The position numbers and the translations under genes are program-made. From Oceanospirillum linum (GTDB lineage: Bacteria > Pseudomonadota > Gammaproteobacteria > Pseudomonadales > Halomonadaceae), in NCBI RefSeq assembly GCF_001995095.2, contig NZ_MTSD02000004.1, forward strand, positions 186,001-250,000: a stretch of 64,000 nucleotides of DNA. The letters are read 5' to 3'. The notes under the pieces are model-generated. The model had not been told where the DNA came from. It was given only the letters and a program-made list of their open reading frames with translations, and made no database searches. Positions within the stretch are counted from its first letter, which is position 1; each line of letters begins with the position of its first letter. This document shows positions 37,745-46,864 of the stretch, piece after piece.

Positions 37745-38642
37745 ACTCTTCTACAATAACCGCCATCTCTTTGCCCGTTTGGTCATACTCACCAAATTCA
37801 TTGGGCAGGCCTGCATTAGGGTGGGCTGAAACGTGGCTTTGAGCTTTATTCGACAACTCTTCCAAATAAGGGCGTAGCTCTGTGGCTCCAAGGGCACAGT
37901 TTAAACCGACAGATATAGGTTTAGCATGTCGGATTGAGTTCCAGAAAGCCTCTGTTGTCTGACCGGAAAGTGTGCGGCCTGACGCATCGGTAATGGTACC
38001 TGAGATCATAATCGGCAGCTCAAAGCCAACCTCATCAAATACATCCTGAACAGCGAAAATAGCGGCTTTGGCATTGAGCGTGTCAAAGATGGTTTCGATC
38101 AGAATCAGATCGGCCCCACCTTCGATCAAGGCACGGGTAGCTTCACGGTAATTAACGGCTAGAGTGTCGAAGTCAACATTACGGAAACCAGGGTCATTGA
38201 CATCAGGTGAGAGAGACGCAGTACGGCTGGTGGGGCCCAGAACACCGGCAACAAAGCGCGGCTTCTCAGGTGTTTCTGTCGTTTTCTCATCCGCGGCGGC
38301 CCGTGCGATTTTGGCGGCTTCAAGGTTTAGCTCATAGGTCAGCTCTTCCATACCGTAGTCAGACTGGGAAAGGCGGGTTGAGTTAAACGTATTGGTTTCC
38401 AGAATATCAGCACCAGCGTTCAGGTAATCCAGGTGCAGACGCTTAATAAGATCACCCTGGGTCAGAACCAGCAGATCGTTATTGCCCTGAACATCAGATG
38501 GCCAGTCCTTGAAGCGTTCGGCCCGGAAGTCAGCTTCAGTGAGTTTCTCCCCCTGAATCATGGTACCCATACCACCGTCCAGAATCAGGATGCGCTCTTT
38601 AAGGGCGGATTTTAAGGTTTGAATACGTGTTGCAAGACTCAT
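37599..38642 (-). CDS. metH: Methionine synthase MetH, N-terminal part (homocysteine domain, frame-shifted)
   Basis: The first 330 residues are the MetH homocysteine-binding barrel: [10 protein letters not shown] near the start, and the zinc cysteines in GLNCALG and GGCCGT. The frame then reads through nine C, giving [11 protein letters not shown] and an early stop, whereas with eight C it would continue [14 protein letters not shown] into the pterin domain. MetH methylates homocysteine to methionine using methylcobalamin. GGAG lies 12 bases ahead of the ATG. The intact enzyme needs both halves on one chain or as interacting parts. Confidence 0.9.
   Translation of the reverse strand: MSLATRIQTLKSALKERILILDGGMGTMIQGEKLTEADFRAERFKDWPSDVQGNNDLLVLTQGDLIKRLHLDYLNAGADILETNTFNSTRLSQSDYGMEELTYELNLEAAKIARAAADEKTTETPEKPRFVAGVLGPTSRTASLSPDVNDPGFRNVDFDTLAVNYREATRALIEGGADLILIETIFDTLNAKAAIFAVQDVFDEVGFELPIMISGTITDASGRTLSGQTTEAFWNSIRHAKPISVGLNCALGATELRPYLEELSNKAQSHVSAHPNAGLPNEFGEYDQTGKEMAVIVEEFAASGFLNIIGGCCGTAPEHIKAIAEAVAKYPPPSNTRYPKGLPPEWP
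37645..37653. repeat. Nine-base homopolymer (C9 on the coding strand) at the metH frameshift
   Basis: The plus strand reads nine G at 37645-37653. Nine bases put the two metH halves out of frame; eight would restore one 1232-aa frame. Such a run is prone to polymerase slippage and to sequencing error. Confidence 0.85.
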
Positions 38643-39118
38643 TTCTTAGGGTACTCCGAACGGGTGAAAACCGATGTGCCGATATTCAGCAGGTCATTAT
38701 TCAGCGAACAATGTAGATTTTATAAAAGTGGCTACATATTTTTTTGTACAGATTAACATCGCTGGTCGCTGAACTTTTCTCAATGACGTAAGATTGCGGC
38801 ATTCTATCAAATAAAAAGCTATTTTAAGAGATCACTGTCAGATCAGGCACTTATAACGCTTATCCACTTAGTTATAAGTATAATTGCTGATCAGGGCCAT
38901 TAGCGGCGCAGGTGACAAAAATCGCAGTGAGACATTACCAAAGTCAGTCACTTCTGACCCTGAAAAAAATTGGCTCTGTCTTGCAGAATACTCATAATGG
39001 CCCGAACAGGTCATGGGTAAGGGTTAAAGACCGATAAAAATAGTAGGGTATTTCCAATGCGTTGATTTTACCTTAAAATAGCTCTCAATCATTCATTGTT
39101 GAATTTAGGTGACGCTTG
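38643..39118. other. Intergenic region between metH and nfuA
   Basis: This 476-base divergent spacer contains promoters for metH (minus) and nfuA (plus) but I recognise no riboswitch: there is no cobalamin B12 box and no SAH or SAM motif that I can see. An AT-rich stretch at 38860-38890 (TTATAACGCTTATCCACTTA) includes a DnaA-box-like TTATCCACT. Nothing else stands out. Confidence 0.4.
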
Positions 39119-39709
39119 ATGTCTGCCATTATTGAAATTACTGAAAGTGCCCAGAGCTATCTGGGCGATCTGTTAAGCAAGCAGGATGCGGATGGTATTG
39201 GTGTTCGGGTATTTGTGACACAACCTGGGACGCCTTATGCGGAAACATGCCTTGCATATTGCCGTCCTGGAGAAGAAGAGGAAGAAGATCTGCGTCAGGA
39301 TGGTGCTGTATTTCCTGTTTATATCGATAAAACCAGCGCTGCTTATCTGGAAGAGGCTGTGGTTGACTATAACCCGGACCGCATGGGTGGACAGCTGACG
39401 ATTAAAGCTCCCAATGCAAAAATGCCCAAAGTGAGTGCTGATAGCCCACTTGCTGAGCAAATTACTTACGTGCTGTATTCTGATATTAACCCTGGCCTGG
39501 CAGCTCACGGCGGTGAGATTAAGCTGGTGGAACTAACCGATGATGATATTGCTATTCTTCAGTTCGGTGGTGGGTGTCAGGGATGTTCAGCGGTAGATCT
39601 GACATTAAAAGATGGTGTTGAAAAAACCTTGCTTGAGAAGATTCCTCAGCTGAAAGGTATTCGGGACGTAACGGACCATACGGTTACGGATAACGCTTAT
39701 TTCAAGTAG
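39119..39709 (+). CDS. nfuA: Fe-S biogenesis protein NfuA
   Basis: NfuA carries and delivers [4Fe-4S] clusters to client enzymes under stress. The 196-aa protein joins an N-terminal degenerate A-type domain ([35 protein letters not shown]) to a C-terminal Nfu domain with the cluster ligands Cys-x-x-Cys in [14 protein letters not shown]. The ATG at 39119 follows TAGGTGA and is preferable to the TTG one codon upstream. The internal CxxC of the A-type domain is not complete, as is usual for NfuA. Single gene. Confidence 0.95.
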   Translation: MSAIIEITESAQSYLGDLLSKQDADGIGVRVFVTQPGTPYAETCLAYCRPGEEEEEDLRQDGAVFPVYIDKTSAAYLEEAVVDYNPDRMGGQLTIKAPNAKMPKVSADSPLAEQITYVLYSDINPGLAAHGGEIKLVELTDDDIAILQFGGGCQGCSAVDLTLKDGVEKTLLEKIPQLKGIRDVTDHTVTDNAYFK

Positions 39710-39736
39710 TTCGTGCTTCTGATCATCAGACACACC

Positions 39737-39764
39737 GCAAAAGCCAGCGAATGCTGGCTTTTGC
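39737..39764 (+). terminator. Terminator-like hairpin after nfuA
   Basis: GCAAAAGCCAGC at 39737-39748 pairs with GCTGGCTTTTGC at 39753-39764 around GAAT. The T run is inside the stem and only a weak T tract follows about 10 bases later. Confidence 0.65.
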
Positions 39765-39877
39765 GTGCATGCCCTCTTTTTCCTGTGCGGAATCAATAGA
39801 GTTAACGTTTATTCTCCCAATTTCTGCCATATCCACCTAAGATTGATGCATCTGTAAAGCTCTATAAAGGCATTTTA

Positions 39878-40837
39878 ATGCGGCGATTTCTTTATAAATG
39901 TTTGGCCGGTATCCTGCTCGTTATAACTCCGGTTACTGTCATAGCCGATGAGCCCTCTTTTATCACCGTGGGTACGGGTGATATTACAGGTGTCTACTAC
40001 CCTGTTGGGGGTGCAATTTGTCGGTTACTGAACAAAGAACTTGATCGTCATGGCATTCGCTGTGTCGTGGAAAGCACCCCAGGCTCTGCTTATAACCTGA
40101 AGGCATTGCGTAGAGGAAGCCTGGATCTCGCAATTGTGCAGTCTGATTGGCTGTTTCATGCAACCCGTGGCTCCTCTATTTACACGGCGGCAGGTGCTGA
40201 TACTGACTTAAGGTCATTGTTAACGCTGCACACGGAAGATTTTACCATTGTCGTTCGCTCGGATAGTGGTATTGATTCTTTAGAGGATTTAAGAGGTAAG
40301 CGGGTAAATCTTGGCGACCCGGGATCTGGTCAGCGAAATACAATGGATCTTGTACTGAGTGAACTGGGTTGGTCCTACAGTGACCTGGAGGATGTCGGTG
40401 AGTTACAGGCTTCTGAGATGCCTCTTGCTCTTTGCTCAGGTCAAATAGATGCGTTTATCTATTATGTCGGCCACCCGAATACATCCGTAGGGGAGGCGAC
40501 GACCTTTTGTGATAGCCGCCTGATTCCATTGCCGCAAACGCTTATCAAACGATTTTCTGAAAAATATCCCTTTTATAGGGCAGGGGAAATAAAGGGAGGT
40601 CTCTATAGAGGGAATCCTTCTGATATCGATACCTTTCAATTGTCAGCAGTGCTGGTGGCGAATAAAAAGCTACCAAACAATATTGCTTCAGAGTTACTCA
40701 GGGTTATTAATGAAAATTTTGAGGAGTTCCGCAATATGCACCCGGCACTCAACGCTCTTAATAAGAGATCAGTGTTTACCAGGGTAGGCCATTTTGCTCC
40801 TGTCCACCCTGCAGTAGAACAATACCCAGAGCAGTAG
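39878..40837 (+). CDS. TAXI-family solute-binding protein (TRAP-type), no partner permease
   Basis: The 319-aa protein has a Sec signal peptide (residues 1-23, cut near VIADEP) and a TAXI-type binding domain: VGTGDITGVYYPVGGAICRLL at the start, ESTPGSAYNL, DLAIVQSDW and RVNLGDPGSGQRNT. TAXI proteins are periplasmic receptors of TRAP transporters and usually bind glutamate or other organic acids. No fused or separate TRAP membrane subunit is next to it, so it works with a permease encoded elsewhere or serves as a sensor partner. Downstream is a terminator. Confidence 0.9.
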   Translation: MRRFLYKCLAGILLVITPVTVIADEPSFITVGTGDITGVYYPVGGAICRLLNKELDRHGIRCVVESTPGSAYNLKALRRGSLDLAIVQSDWLFHATRGSSIYTAAGADTDLRSLLTLHTEDFTIVVRSDSGIDSLEDLRGKRVNLGDPGSGQRNTMDLVLSELGWSYSDLEDVGELQASEMPLALCSGQIDAFIYYVGHPNTSVGEATTFCDSRLIPLPQTLIKRFSEKYPFYRAGEIKGGLYRGNPSDIDTFQLSAVLVANKKLPNNIASELLRVINENFEEFRNMHPALNALNKRSVFTRVGHFAPVHPAVEQYPEQ

Positions 40838-40906
40838 AACTGGGTTAGCAGTCACTAGAAAACCTTATAAAACCAATACTTTAGTCTATTCGTATCCTGA
40901 TGATGA

Positions 40907-40930
40907 GCCCCGTTTAAAAGGGGCTTTTTT
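40907..40930 (+). terminator. Terminator after the TAXI gene
   Basis: GCCCC at 40907-40911 and GGGGC at 40920-40924 form the stem, followed by TTTTTTG. Confidence 0.75.
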
Positions 40931-41103
40931 GTGTCTGAAATATGAATGGCATTATTTTTTTTATTAAATACTGATTATTTGTGACTGATTGGTCGCAATA
41001 TTAAAACGGCTGTAAGGTAGTTTCATCTGCTATGTTTTTATTACAAAAAAATTAATTGCCAGTGCTTTTATGAACTATTTCTGTGCATGCAACGGCCCTT
41101 AGC

Positions 41104-41256
41104 GGAGTAATTTGGTGCATTTACTCCAGTTGACAGTAATGAGGTTTTTTCAGAGTCTGAGAACCGACGAGAAGCCAAGCCACACTCTCGATAACAAAAA
41201 TAAATTCCTATTGAGTGAGGCAAAGTTCAGGACAAATTTCGTCTGTTTGCCTCACT
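41104..41256 (+). promoter_or_regulatory. Porin leader with two inverted repeats
   Basis: The 450-base spacer before the porin gene holds GGAGTAA (41104-41110) facing TTACTCC (41121-41127), and an 11-bp repeat AGTGAGGCAAA (41214-41224) facing TTTGCCTCACT (41246-41256), 31 bases before the start codon. Neither is followed by a T run. They may be operators or mRNA 5' structures that protect or regulate the porin message. The role is not known. Confidence 0.5.
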
Positions 41257-41287
41257 AATAACAACAAACCTAAAGGTAAGGAAAAAC

Positions 41288-42259
41288 ATGAAACTTCAGC
41301 ACAAAATTGCAGGTACTATCCTTCTTCCACTGGCAGCCGCTGCGATGTCTACTACTGCTCATGCAGAGTTTTCTTTTGGTGGTTATGTTGCCGCTGAATT
41401 TTCTATGGATAGCACATCCGTAGACGGTGGTTCTGATACTAATGATACGAGTGGATCTGCTGTTAAAAGCCGTTTCAACCTTAAGAAGACTAATATTGGC
41501 TCATCCAACGCGACCATTTTGTTTGAAGGTGATTACTACGGAAATGGCAACCAGGGCAACCTGCGTATGCGTCATGCCTTAGTTATGGTCGATGGTTGGA
41601 AAATTGGTCAGACTTGGTCTTCTGCCGCTAACCTGAATGGTATTCTGCCAACAGTTGATTTTGTTGGCCTGACCGGTACTTCAGTATACGCAAACCGCCA
41701 CCCCATGATTGCTCGTACTATGGATATGGGCGGTGCTAAACTGAGTTTTGGTGTTGAGGACTGGGGTAAAGGCACTGCTGGTACAGACGGTCCTAACATT
41801 CCCGATTTGGCTGCAGGTTTAAGTGCAAATATGGGTGGAGCAAGCCTTTTTGCCGGTGCAGCTTTAGTTAATACTAATGATTCAAAAGGTGAAAATACGA
41901 CTTATGCCCATCTAACCGCTTCTGCCAAGGTTGCTGTAGCGGATAGCATGAAGCTAGTTGGCTCTGTGACGCATACTGGTGATGATGACACTGGTACTGC
42001 GGAATGGACAGCTGTATCTGCCGGTGTGGGCGCTGGTTTAGGCGGTGGGTTAAGTGCTAACGCCATGGCTGAAGTTAAATCTTTCGGTGCATCTGGTTCA
42101 GAAGACCAGACGATGGTGTTTGTTAACGCTTTCTACAAAATGCCAAGTGGCTTAGAGTTTGGTGTTGAGTTGCAGAATGTTACTGATTCATACAACAAGA
42201 CCACAGCAAAGTATGAAGATCGAACCAACTTTAACGTACAAGGCAAGTTTGCTTTCTAA
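41288..42259 (+). CDS. Outer-membrane porin-like protein
   Basis: The 323-aa protein has a signal peptide (1-26, ending THAEFSF), a beta-barrel pattern of alternating hydrophobic residues, and the C-terminal phenylalanine (GKFAF) read by the BAM machine. The start FSFGGYVAAEFSMD recalls DcaP-like or related porins of marine gammaproteobacteria, but I cannot assign the substrate. AAGGTAAGGAAAA precedes the ATG. Two hairpins lie in the leader and a hairpin follows the gene. Confidence 0.8.
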   Translation: MKLQHKIAGTILLPLAAAAMSTTAHAEFSFGGYVAAEFSMDSTSVDGGSDTNDTSGSAVKSRFNLKKTNIGSSNATILFEGDYYGNGNQGNLRMRHALVMVDGWKIGQTWSSAANLNGILPTVDFVGLTGTSVYANRHPMIARTMDMGGAKLSFGVEDWGKGTAGTDGPNIPDLAAGLSANMGGASLFAGAALVNTNDSKGENTTYAHLTASAKVAVADSMKLVGSVTHTGDDDTGTAEWTAVSAGVGAGLGGGLSANAMAEVKSFGASGSEDQTMVFVNAFYKMPSGLEFGVELQNVTDSYNKTTAKYEDRTNFNVQGKFAF

Positions 42260-42283
42260 GCAAGCCTTCTCCTAAGCTATATA

Positions 42284-42305
42284 AGCACAGCCTTCGGGCT
42301 GTGCT
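42284..42305 (+). terminator. UUCG-loop terminator after the porin gene
   Basis: AGCACAGCC (42284-42292), a TTCG loop and GGCTGTGCT (42297-42305) form a perfect 9-bp stem. The T tail is short (CTTCG), so termination may be partial. The remaining 470 bases up to the FadL gene contain no gene I can support. Confidence 0.65.
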
Positions 42306-42716
42306 CTTCGACACCGCAGGCAGGGTATAGGCTTTCCTTCTCTACTCAATCGCACTCCAAGAGTTGTTTCCTTTCCTTACCAACTTTTGGCTGAGTCCTG
42401 CCGCGGTGACCCAGTTCTTCCTTTGTGATCTTATTGTATTTCCCTCCCTATCCTACGTTGTTATAAACCTCCTCTGTCATCAACCCCGTGATCATGCAAT
42501 TAACGGATGTTGTTGCTTACAGATGTTTATTTTAATTTCCACTCATGTGACTAAATGGTCATAATGCTGCGTTTCAAAAAAATGCTATCCTGATGTTTAT
42601 TAAGCCTTTTTTCAGAGCAGGGTGTTTGAAAAGAATTTTCCAGACAAGGGTTTGGTTTTAAACAGGTTTTTCTTGTTCTGGAGGTTTGACAAAGGCGTCT
42701 TTGAATGTGAATCTAG

Positions 42717-42732
42717 TCAAACGTATGTTTTA
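42717..42732. promoter_or_regulatory. PsrA-like half-perfect operator upstream of the FadL gene
   Basis: TCAAACGTATGTTTTA at 42717-42732 fits CAAAC-N4-GTTT, the core of the PsrA consensus, 46 bases before the FadL start. It is one or two positions short of perfect symmetry. A fatty-acid responsive site fits a fatty-acid transporter; inferred. Confidence 0.5.
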
Positions 42733-42777
42733 AAGCACCGCGTAACAATAAAAACAACATCGTTTGGAAGGCATATT

Positions 42778-44124
42778 ATGATGAAGTTAAAAGCAATACT
42801 CCCAACTAAATTATCAATTGCTGTGGCAGCAGCGCTCTTCAGCGGACAGGCGATGTCTGCGGGTTTTGCGCTGAATGATCACAGTGCAACCGCATCCGGT
42901 AATGCGTTAGCCGGCGCCGCAGCCAGTCGTTCTGATATCTCATTCAGTTTCTGGAACCCAGCCCTTTTTACTAATGCCAAAGGTATTGAGCTATATGGCT
43001 CCGGGGCGTGGGTTATGCCTGAAATGGATGTGACGGTGAATTCAGCATCGGCACCAGCTTCATTTGGTGGTTTGCCCGTTTCTGGTGCAAATCCGTCAGG
43101 TGTGGTTGATGATTCCTTGGTTCCATCTATCTATTTTGCGTACCCTTTGAGTGAGAAGACAGTTTTGGGTACATCGCTTAATGTGCCTTTTGGTTTATCC
43201 GGTAAGTATGGTACGGATTGGCCCGGGCGTTTTCATTCCGCAAAAACAGGGGTGAAAGACCTTTCGCTCTCGGCAACCCTGGCCCATCAGTTGAATCAAA
43301 AGTGGGCGATAGGTGCCAGTGTTCAGGTTCACAGTGGTGAGGTTCAGCTGGACTCGGTTATTCCTGATTCTCCGCTTATGCCAACAGACAAAGAAGGCTA
43401 TGGTGATCTGGATGCCGATGATGTGACTTACGGTTTTGCACTGGGTGCAATGTTTGAGCCGGTTAAAGGCACGCGTTTAGGTTTAGGTTACCGAAGTGAA
43501 GTGGACTTCGACTTTGAAGGGGATGCTAAGTTTACAGATGTAAGTCCGGCGCTTGGTTCTCTGGGGGCTAACCTGGGTATTGATGATGCTGCAATCTCAG
43601 ACAGTTTGTCTTTCCCTTCCGTGCTGACGTTGAGTGCTGAGCATGAACTGAATGATAAGCTTATGCTGGGTGTTACCGCGATGCGGACAGGCTGGGGTTC
43701 GCTGGATGAGATGCGGATCAAATATGAAGAAGGTGCAGACGGTAAGGCTCAGAATGACACTGTGTTGACCTTTGACTTTGAAGATCAATGGTTCTATTCG
43801 GCAGGTCTGACTTACCAGATGTCAGAGGCGCTGACCTTGCGTTCAGGCTTGGCAGTTGATAACTCACCGGCCAAAGATGAGTACCGCTCACCAAGAACAC
43901 CTGATGGTGATCGTAAATGGTTCTCAGTGGGTGCAAGCTATCGCTTAGGTAGTGCCGGAGAAATCACGGCAGCTTACACTCATGTTGCTATTGATGACGT
44001 GAGTGTTGTCCGGGATGGTTCGTTTCCAAATGGCTCAACGGAAGATGGAGCAAGGGGCGAGCTGGATGCTGACTACGAGACCAGTGCTGATGTGATCTCT
44101 ATAGCTTACAATATGTCCTTCTGA
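42778..44124 (+). CDS. FadL-family outer-membrane long-chain fatty acid transporter
   Basis: FadL-type barrels carry long-chain fatty acids and other hydrophobic molecules across the outer membrane. The 448-aa protein has a signal peptide ending SGQAMSAG and the family N-terminal hatch GFALNDHSATASGNALAGAA, which plugs the barrel, then WNPALFTNAKG and NVPFGLSGKY. The C terminus is an aromatic YNMSF. The frame is open for another 52 codons upstream, but GGAAGG sits before the ATG at 42778 and the protein then begins with the signal peptide. A PsrA-like site lies upstream. Substrate range is not known. Confidence 0.92.
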   Translation: MMKLKAILPTKLSIAVAAALFSGQAMSAGFALNDHSATASGNALAGAAASRSDISFSFWNPALFTNAKGIELYGSGAWVMPEMDVTVNSASAPASFGGLPVSGANPSGVVDDSLVPSIYFAYPLSEKTVLGTSLNVPFGLSGKYGTDWPGRFHSAKTGVKDLSLSATLAHQLNQKWAIGASVQVHSGEVQLDSVIPDSPLMPTDKEGYGDLDADDVTYGFALGAMFEPVKGTRLGLGYRSEVDFDFEGDAKFTDVSPALGSLGANLGIDDAAISDSLSFPSVLTLSAEHELNDKLMLGVTAMRTGWGSLDEMRIKYEEGADGKAQNDTVLTFDFEDQWFYSAGLTYQMSEALTLRSGLAVDNSPAKDEYRSPRTPDGDRKWFSVGASYRLGSAGEITAAYTHVAIDDVSVVRDGSFPNGSTEDGARGELDADYETSADVISIAYNMSF

Positions 44125-44143
44125 TTTAGTTTGTTCCGATGCT

Positions 44144-44173
44144 AAAAAGAGCCGGTTTCCGGCTCTTTTTTTT
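44144..44173. terminator. Bidirectional terminator after the FadL gene
   Basis: AGAGCCGG and CCGGCTCT close a TTT loop, with A5 before and T8 after. It serves the FadL gene and the convergent KfrA-like gene. Confidence 0.85.
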
Positions 44174-44181
44174 GCCTGAAT

Positions 44182-45237
44182 TTAACGGTTCTGCTTCTCT
44201 TTAACGTGTATGGTCTGTGCTGCTTTGAGCTGCTGGTGCAGTTTACTCATGCTGTTGTCAAATGCCGCCTCTAGCCTTTCAAGCTTTTTATCTGTGTTAT
44301 CTATGTGGGCGGTGTTTGTTGTTCTGATATGGGTGAGCTCGGTGCTCAGCTTTTGTATTGCTTTTCTACCGGCTGATGCCTCGCTAACTTGCTCTGAAAT
44401 ATACTGTTGCACCTGCTTTAAAGTCAGCATGATTGTTTTGCTGCTTGCTAGGCTTGATTCGCTGAGTTCCTGCTGTTTCTTTTCCTGTAGCTCTAAACGC
44501 TGGTCACGCTCTTTGAGCTGCTGTCTCAGATCATCGATTTGCCTGATCCAATATTGCTCTGAATCGGTGCTGCGTTTTCGTTCTTCATTAAGTTGTAACT
44601 CAAACTGTGAAAGAGCGTCGCAGAGATCGGAGTGCAATTGCTCATTCTTACTTGTAAGTGTTTCTGTGAGGTGGCTTACTTTTTCGTCATAACGCTCACT
44701 TAGGGTTTGAAGCTTCTCTTTTTGCGTGTTGAGTTCTTTCTGTGTGTGCTCAAGTATCTGACTTAGTTTCTCTTTCTCATCCAGAGACTTTTCCAGTTTT
44801 GTTTCAGTTATTCCGGCTTGCTTCTCCAGTAAGCGGGTTTCTCTGAGAAGAGCTTCATTCTTATCCTCCAGCCACTTGTTGCGTTTCTCTGTAGCGAGGC
44901 TTTGCTCTATAGCGTTCTGCTTTTCGGCTTCGGCTTTATCCAGTGTTCTCTGGATCTCCTGTTTGTAGCTTTCGAGTTCTTTAGTGGCATCTTCTCTGGC
45001 TTGTTGCCATACCGCCTGGACCATGCTGTTCAGATTGTCTGGGGCAGGGACTCCACCGGCAATCATGGGTTTTTGCTGTCTTTCAGCTCTCCAGTGCTTC
45101 AGGTGCTCCGATATGGTGGTGAAGCTACCGGTCCCGAGTCGTTCCCGTAAGCCTGCAATGGTGGGGTTCAGCCCCTCTGACTGCATCTCATCGATGGCTT
45201 GTTTTACATCGTTATAGCTAATGCCATTTCTTGCCAT
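44182..45237 (-). CDS. KfrA-like coiled-coil DNA-binding protein
   Basis: The 351-aa protein begins with a KfrA_N-type DNA-binding domain (ISYNDVKQAIDEMQSEGLNP, TIAGLRERLGTGSFTTISEHLKHW) and continues as a long alpha-helical coiled coil from about residue 85 to the end, rich in Gln, Lys and Glu. KfrA of IncP plasmids is an autorepressor that forms filament-like structures tied to plasmid stability; chromosomal versions are uncharacterised. The ATG at 45237 follows AGGAATC. It is divergent from a tyrosine recombinase, with AT-rich direct repeats between. Confidence 0.82.
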   Translation of the reverse strand: MARNGISYNDVKQAIDEMQSEGLNPTIAGLRERLGTGSFTTISEHLKHWRAERQQKPMIAGGVPAPDNLNSMVQAVWQQAREDATKELESYKQEIQRTLDKAEAEKQNAIEQSLATEKRNKWLEDKNEALLRETRLLEKQAGITETKLEKSLDEKEKLSQILEHTQKELNTQKEKLQTLSERYDEKVSHLTETLTSKNEQLHSDLCDALSQFELQLNEERKRSTDSEQYWIRQIDDLRQQLKERDQRLELQEKKQQELSESSLASSKTIMLTLKQVQQYISEQVSEASAGRKAIQKLSTELTHIRTTNTAHIDNTDKKLERLEAAFDNSMSKLHQQLKAAQTIHVKEKQNR

Positions 45238-45290
45238 TTTTCGCTGATTCCTGATCTGGTAACACACACATTGATGATTAATGAACATTA

Positions 45291-45314
45291 TTACGTATTA
45301 TGTATTACGTATTA
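45291..45314. repeat. AT-rich TTACGTATTA direct repeat between KfrA-like and recombinase genes
   Basis: TTACGTATTA occurs at 45291-45300 and again at 45305-45314 (14-base period), within an AT-rich promoter region. It is the likely operator of the KfrA-like protein, which is autoregulatory in plasmids. Inferred. Confidence 0.5.
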
Positions 45315-45465
45315 AATATAATCAAATAGGTCTTTAATTCACGGTAACTCTAATAACCGTGAATTTTTATAATTACACTGCTAAGATAAGCCAGCAACGA
45401 GGTCATGGCGCTCGCCTGGGTTCATAGAGCAAGCAAAAGGGTGAAATACAGGTAACTGACGAAAA

Positions 45466-46701
45466 ATGACTGACTTAATAACGAAAGATTCATCCGATGA
45501 GCGTTCGGGCATGACCCGAGGTAAACCGGTTCAGGCTGGCCGGCTTATGCCTTTAGAAAGACTGCTGGTTGATCAGGTACGGATACCTGAGTCTTTAAGT
45601 GGACGATTTGGCGGCAACAGAAATGAGGTGGCACCTCAGATTGCTGCGAACACCGACCTTGAAGCTGTTCAGAGCTGGCTTCTTGAATACCAGGACTCTC
45701 CGGAGACCTTTCGTAGCTATCGTCGTGAAGCAGAGCGTCTCATTCTCTGGTGCTGGTATCAGCAGGGGAAAGCCCTGTCTGATCTCAATCGGCAGGATAT
45801 TGCGGACTATCAGGCTTTTATTAAAAAGCCTGAGCCTGAAGATCAGTGGTGTGGAGAGCCTTGTGCCAGAACGTCCCCTGACTGGAAACCCTTTAAGGGA
45901 GGGTTGAGTGCTAATAGTCAGAAGCAGGCCATCACTATTTTAAAAGGTCTTTTTAGCTATCTGCGTGATGCCGATTACCTCAGAGGAAACCCTTTTGCAC
46001 TGATTCGACAAAAAGGAGGGCAGAGCCTGGCCCTTCAGCAATCGAAAAAGGTTGAGCGCTACCTTGAGCAGGTCGATATTCAACTTATGTTTAAGCGTTA
46101 TGAGGCCCCTGGAGCTGAGATTGAAGCATCGTCAGGTAAGTCTGAACGTGAGTTTATGCGGGAAAAGACACTGCTTTATTTTCTTTACTATCTCGCACCC
46201 AGGGTAAGTGAGGTTGCCAGCTGCAGGATGGGAGACTTTTTTCTGCGGCGGGGGCGCTGGTGGTGGCGGGTTTTGGGCAAAGGGAAAAAATATGCTGAAA
46301 TTCCCGTACCGGAGCCGTTGATGGCTCAGGTTCGTCGGTATCGAACATTCCTTGGTTTGTCGCTTGAGCCTGAGGTTGGCGAGGAGGGTGCTTTCATTCG
46401 CTCCATTCGCGGAACAAATGCAATGAGTGCGAATATGATTTACCGGTTGAGCAAAAAAATTCTTAGGGATACCGCGGAGAGTATCGAGGAGCATTTCCCT
46501 GAATCTGCCGCCCGGATGCGCATGGCTTCGACGCACTGGTTCCGGCATACGGCAATTACTCATCTGGCAGATAGAGGTATTGATTTACGCCTGGTCAGTA
46601 AAACAGCCAGGCACAGTCAGTTGGAAACCACTGCAATCTACTTTCATACTGAAGATGAAGCCTGGCATGATGCCATTAATCCTGCAGATAGGGTTGAATA
46701 A
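45466..46701 (+). CDS. Tyrosine recombinase / phage-type integrase
   Basis: The 411-aa protein has a SAM-like core-binding N-terminal domain (about residues 60-190; SPETFRSYRREAERLI) and a catalytic domain with Arg in LAPRVSEVASC, the His-x-x-Arg of HWFRHTAITHL, a further His in ARHSQLETTAIYFH and the nucleophile Tyr in the same stretch. This set is complete, so it should be active. It diverges from a KfrA-like gene. No attachment-site repeats or phage genes flank it. It may be a chromosome-borne recombinase of a small mobile element or a cellular one. Confidence 0.88.
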   Translation: MTDLITKDSSDERSGMTRGKPVQAGRLMPLERLLVDQVRIPESLSGRFGGNRNEVAPQIAANTDLEAVQSWLLEYQDSPETFRSYRREAERLILWCWYQQGKALSDLNRQDIADYQAFIKKPEPEDQWCGEPCARTSPDWKPFKGGLSANSQKQAITILKGLFSYLRDADYLRGNPFALIRQKGGQSLALQQSKKVERYLEQVDIQLMFKRYEAPGAEIEASSGKSEREFMREKTLLYFLYYLAPRVSEVASCRMGDFFLRRGRWWWRVLGKGKKYAEIPVPEPLMAQVRRYRTFLGLSLEPEVGEEGAFIRSIRGTNAMSANMIYRLSKKILRDTAESIEEHFPESAARMRMASTHWFRHTAITHLADRGIDLRLVSKTARHSQLETTAIYFHTEDEAWHDAINPADRVE

Positions 46702-46864
46702 CGTATTGCAGGGCTCTGCCTGCCCCGGGACTGACGAAACTTATAGCGGCTGTTATACTCGCCTCTTTCGTTAGGCAGCGATCTGTTTGGCTGGCTGGCC
46801 TTCTTGCAGAGGCTATCCTTCATCGCTTTTTACCTAAATATAAATATTGGAAGGCAGCGTTATT

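Noticed and set aside
38643-39118. Riboswitch before metH
   Set aside because: I see no B12 box, SAM or SAH motif; only ordinary divergent promoter space.
42622-42777. Extended N terminus of the FadL protein
   Set aside because: The longer start has no ribosome-binding site and would put a non-signal segment before the signal peptide.
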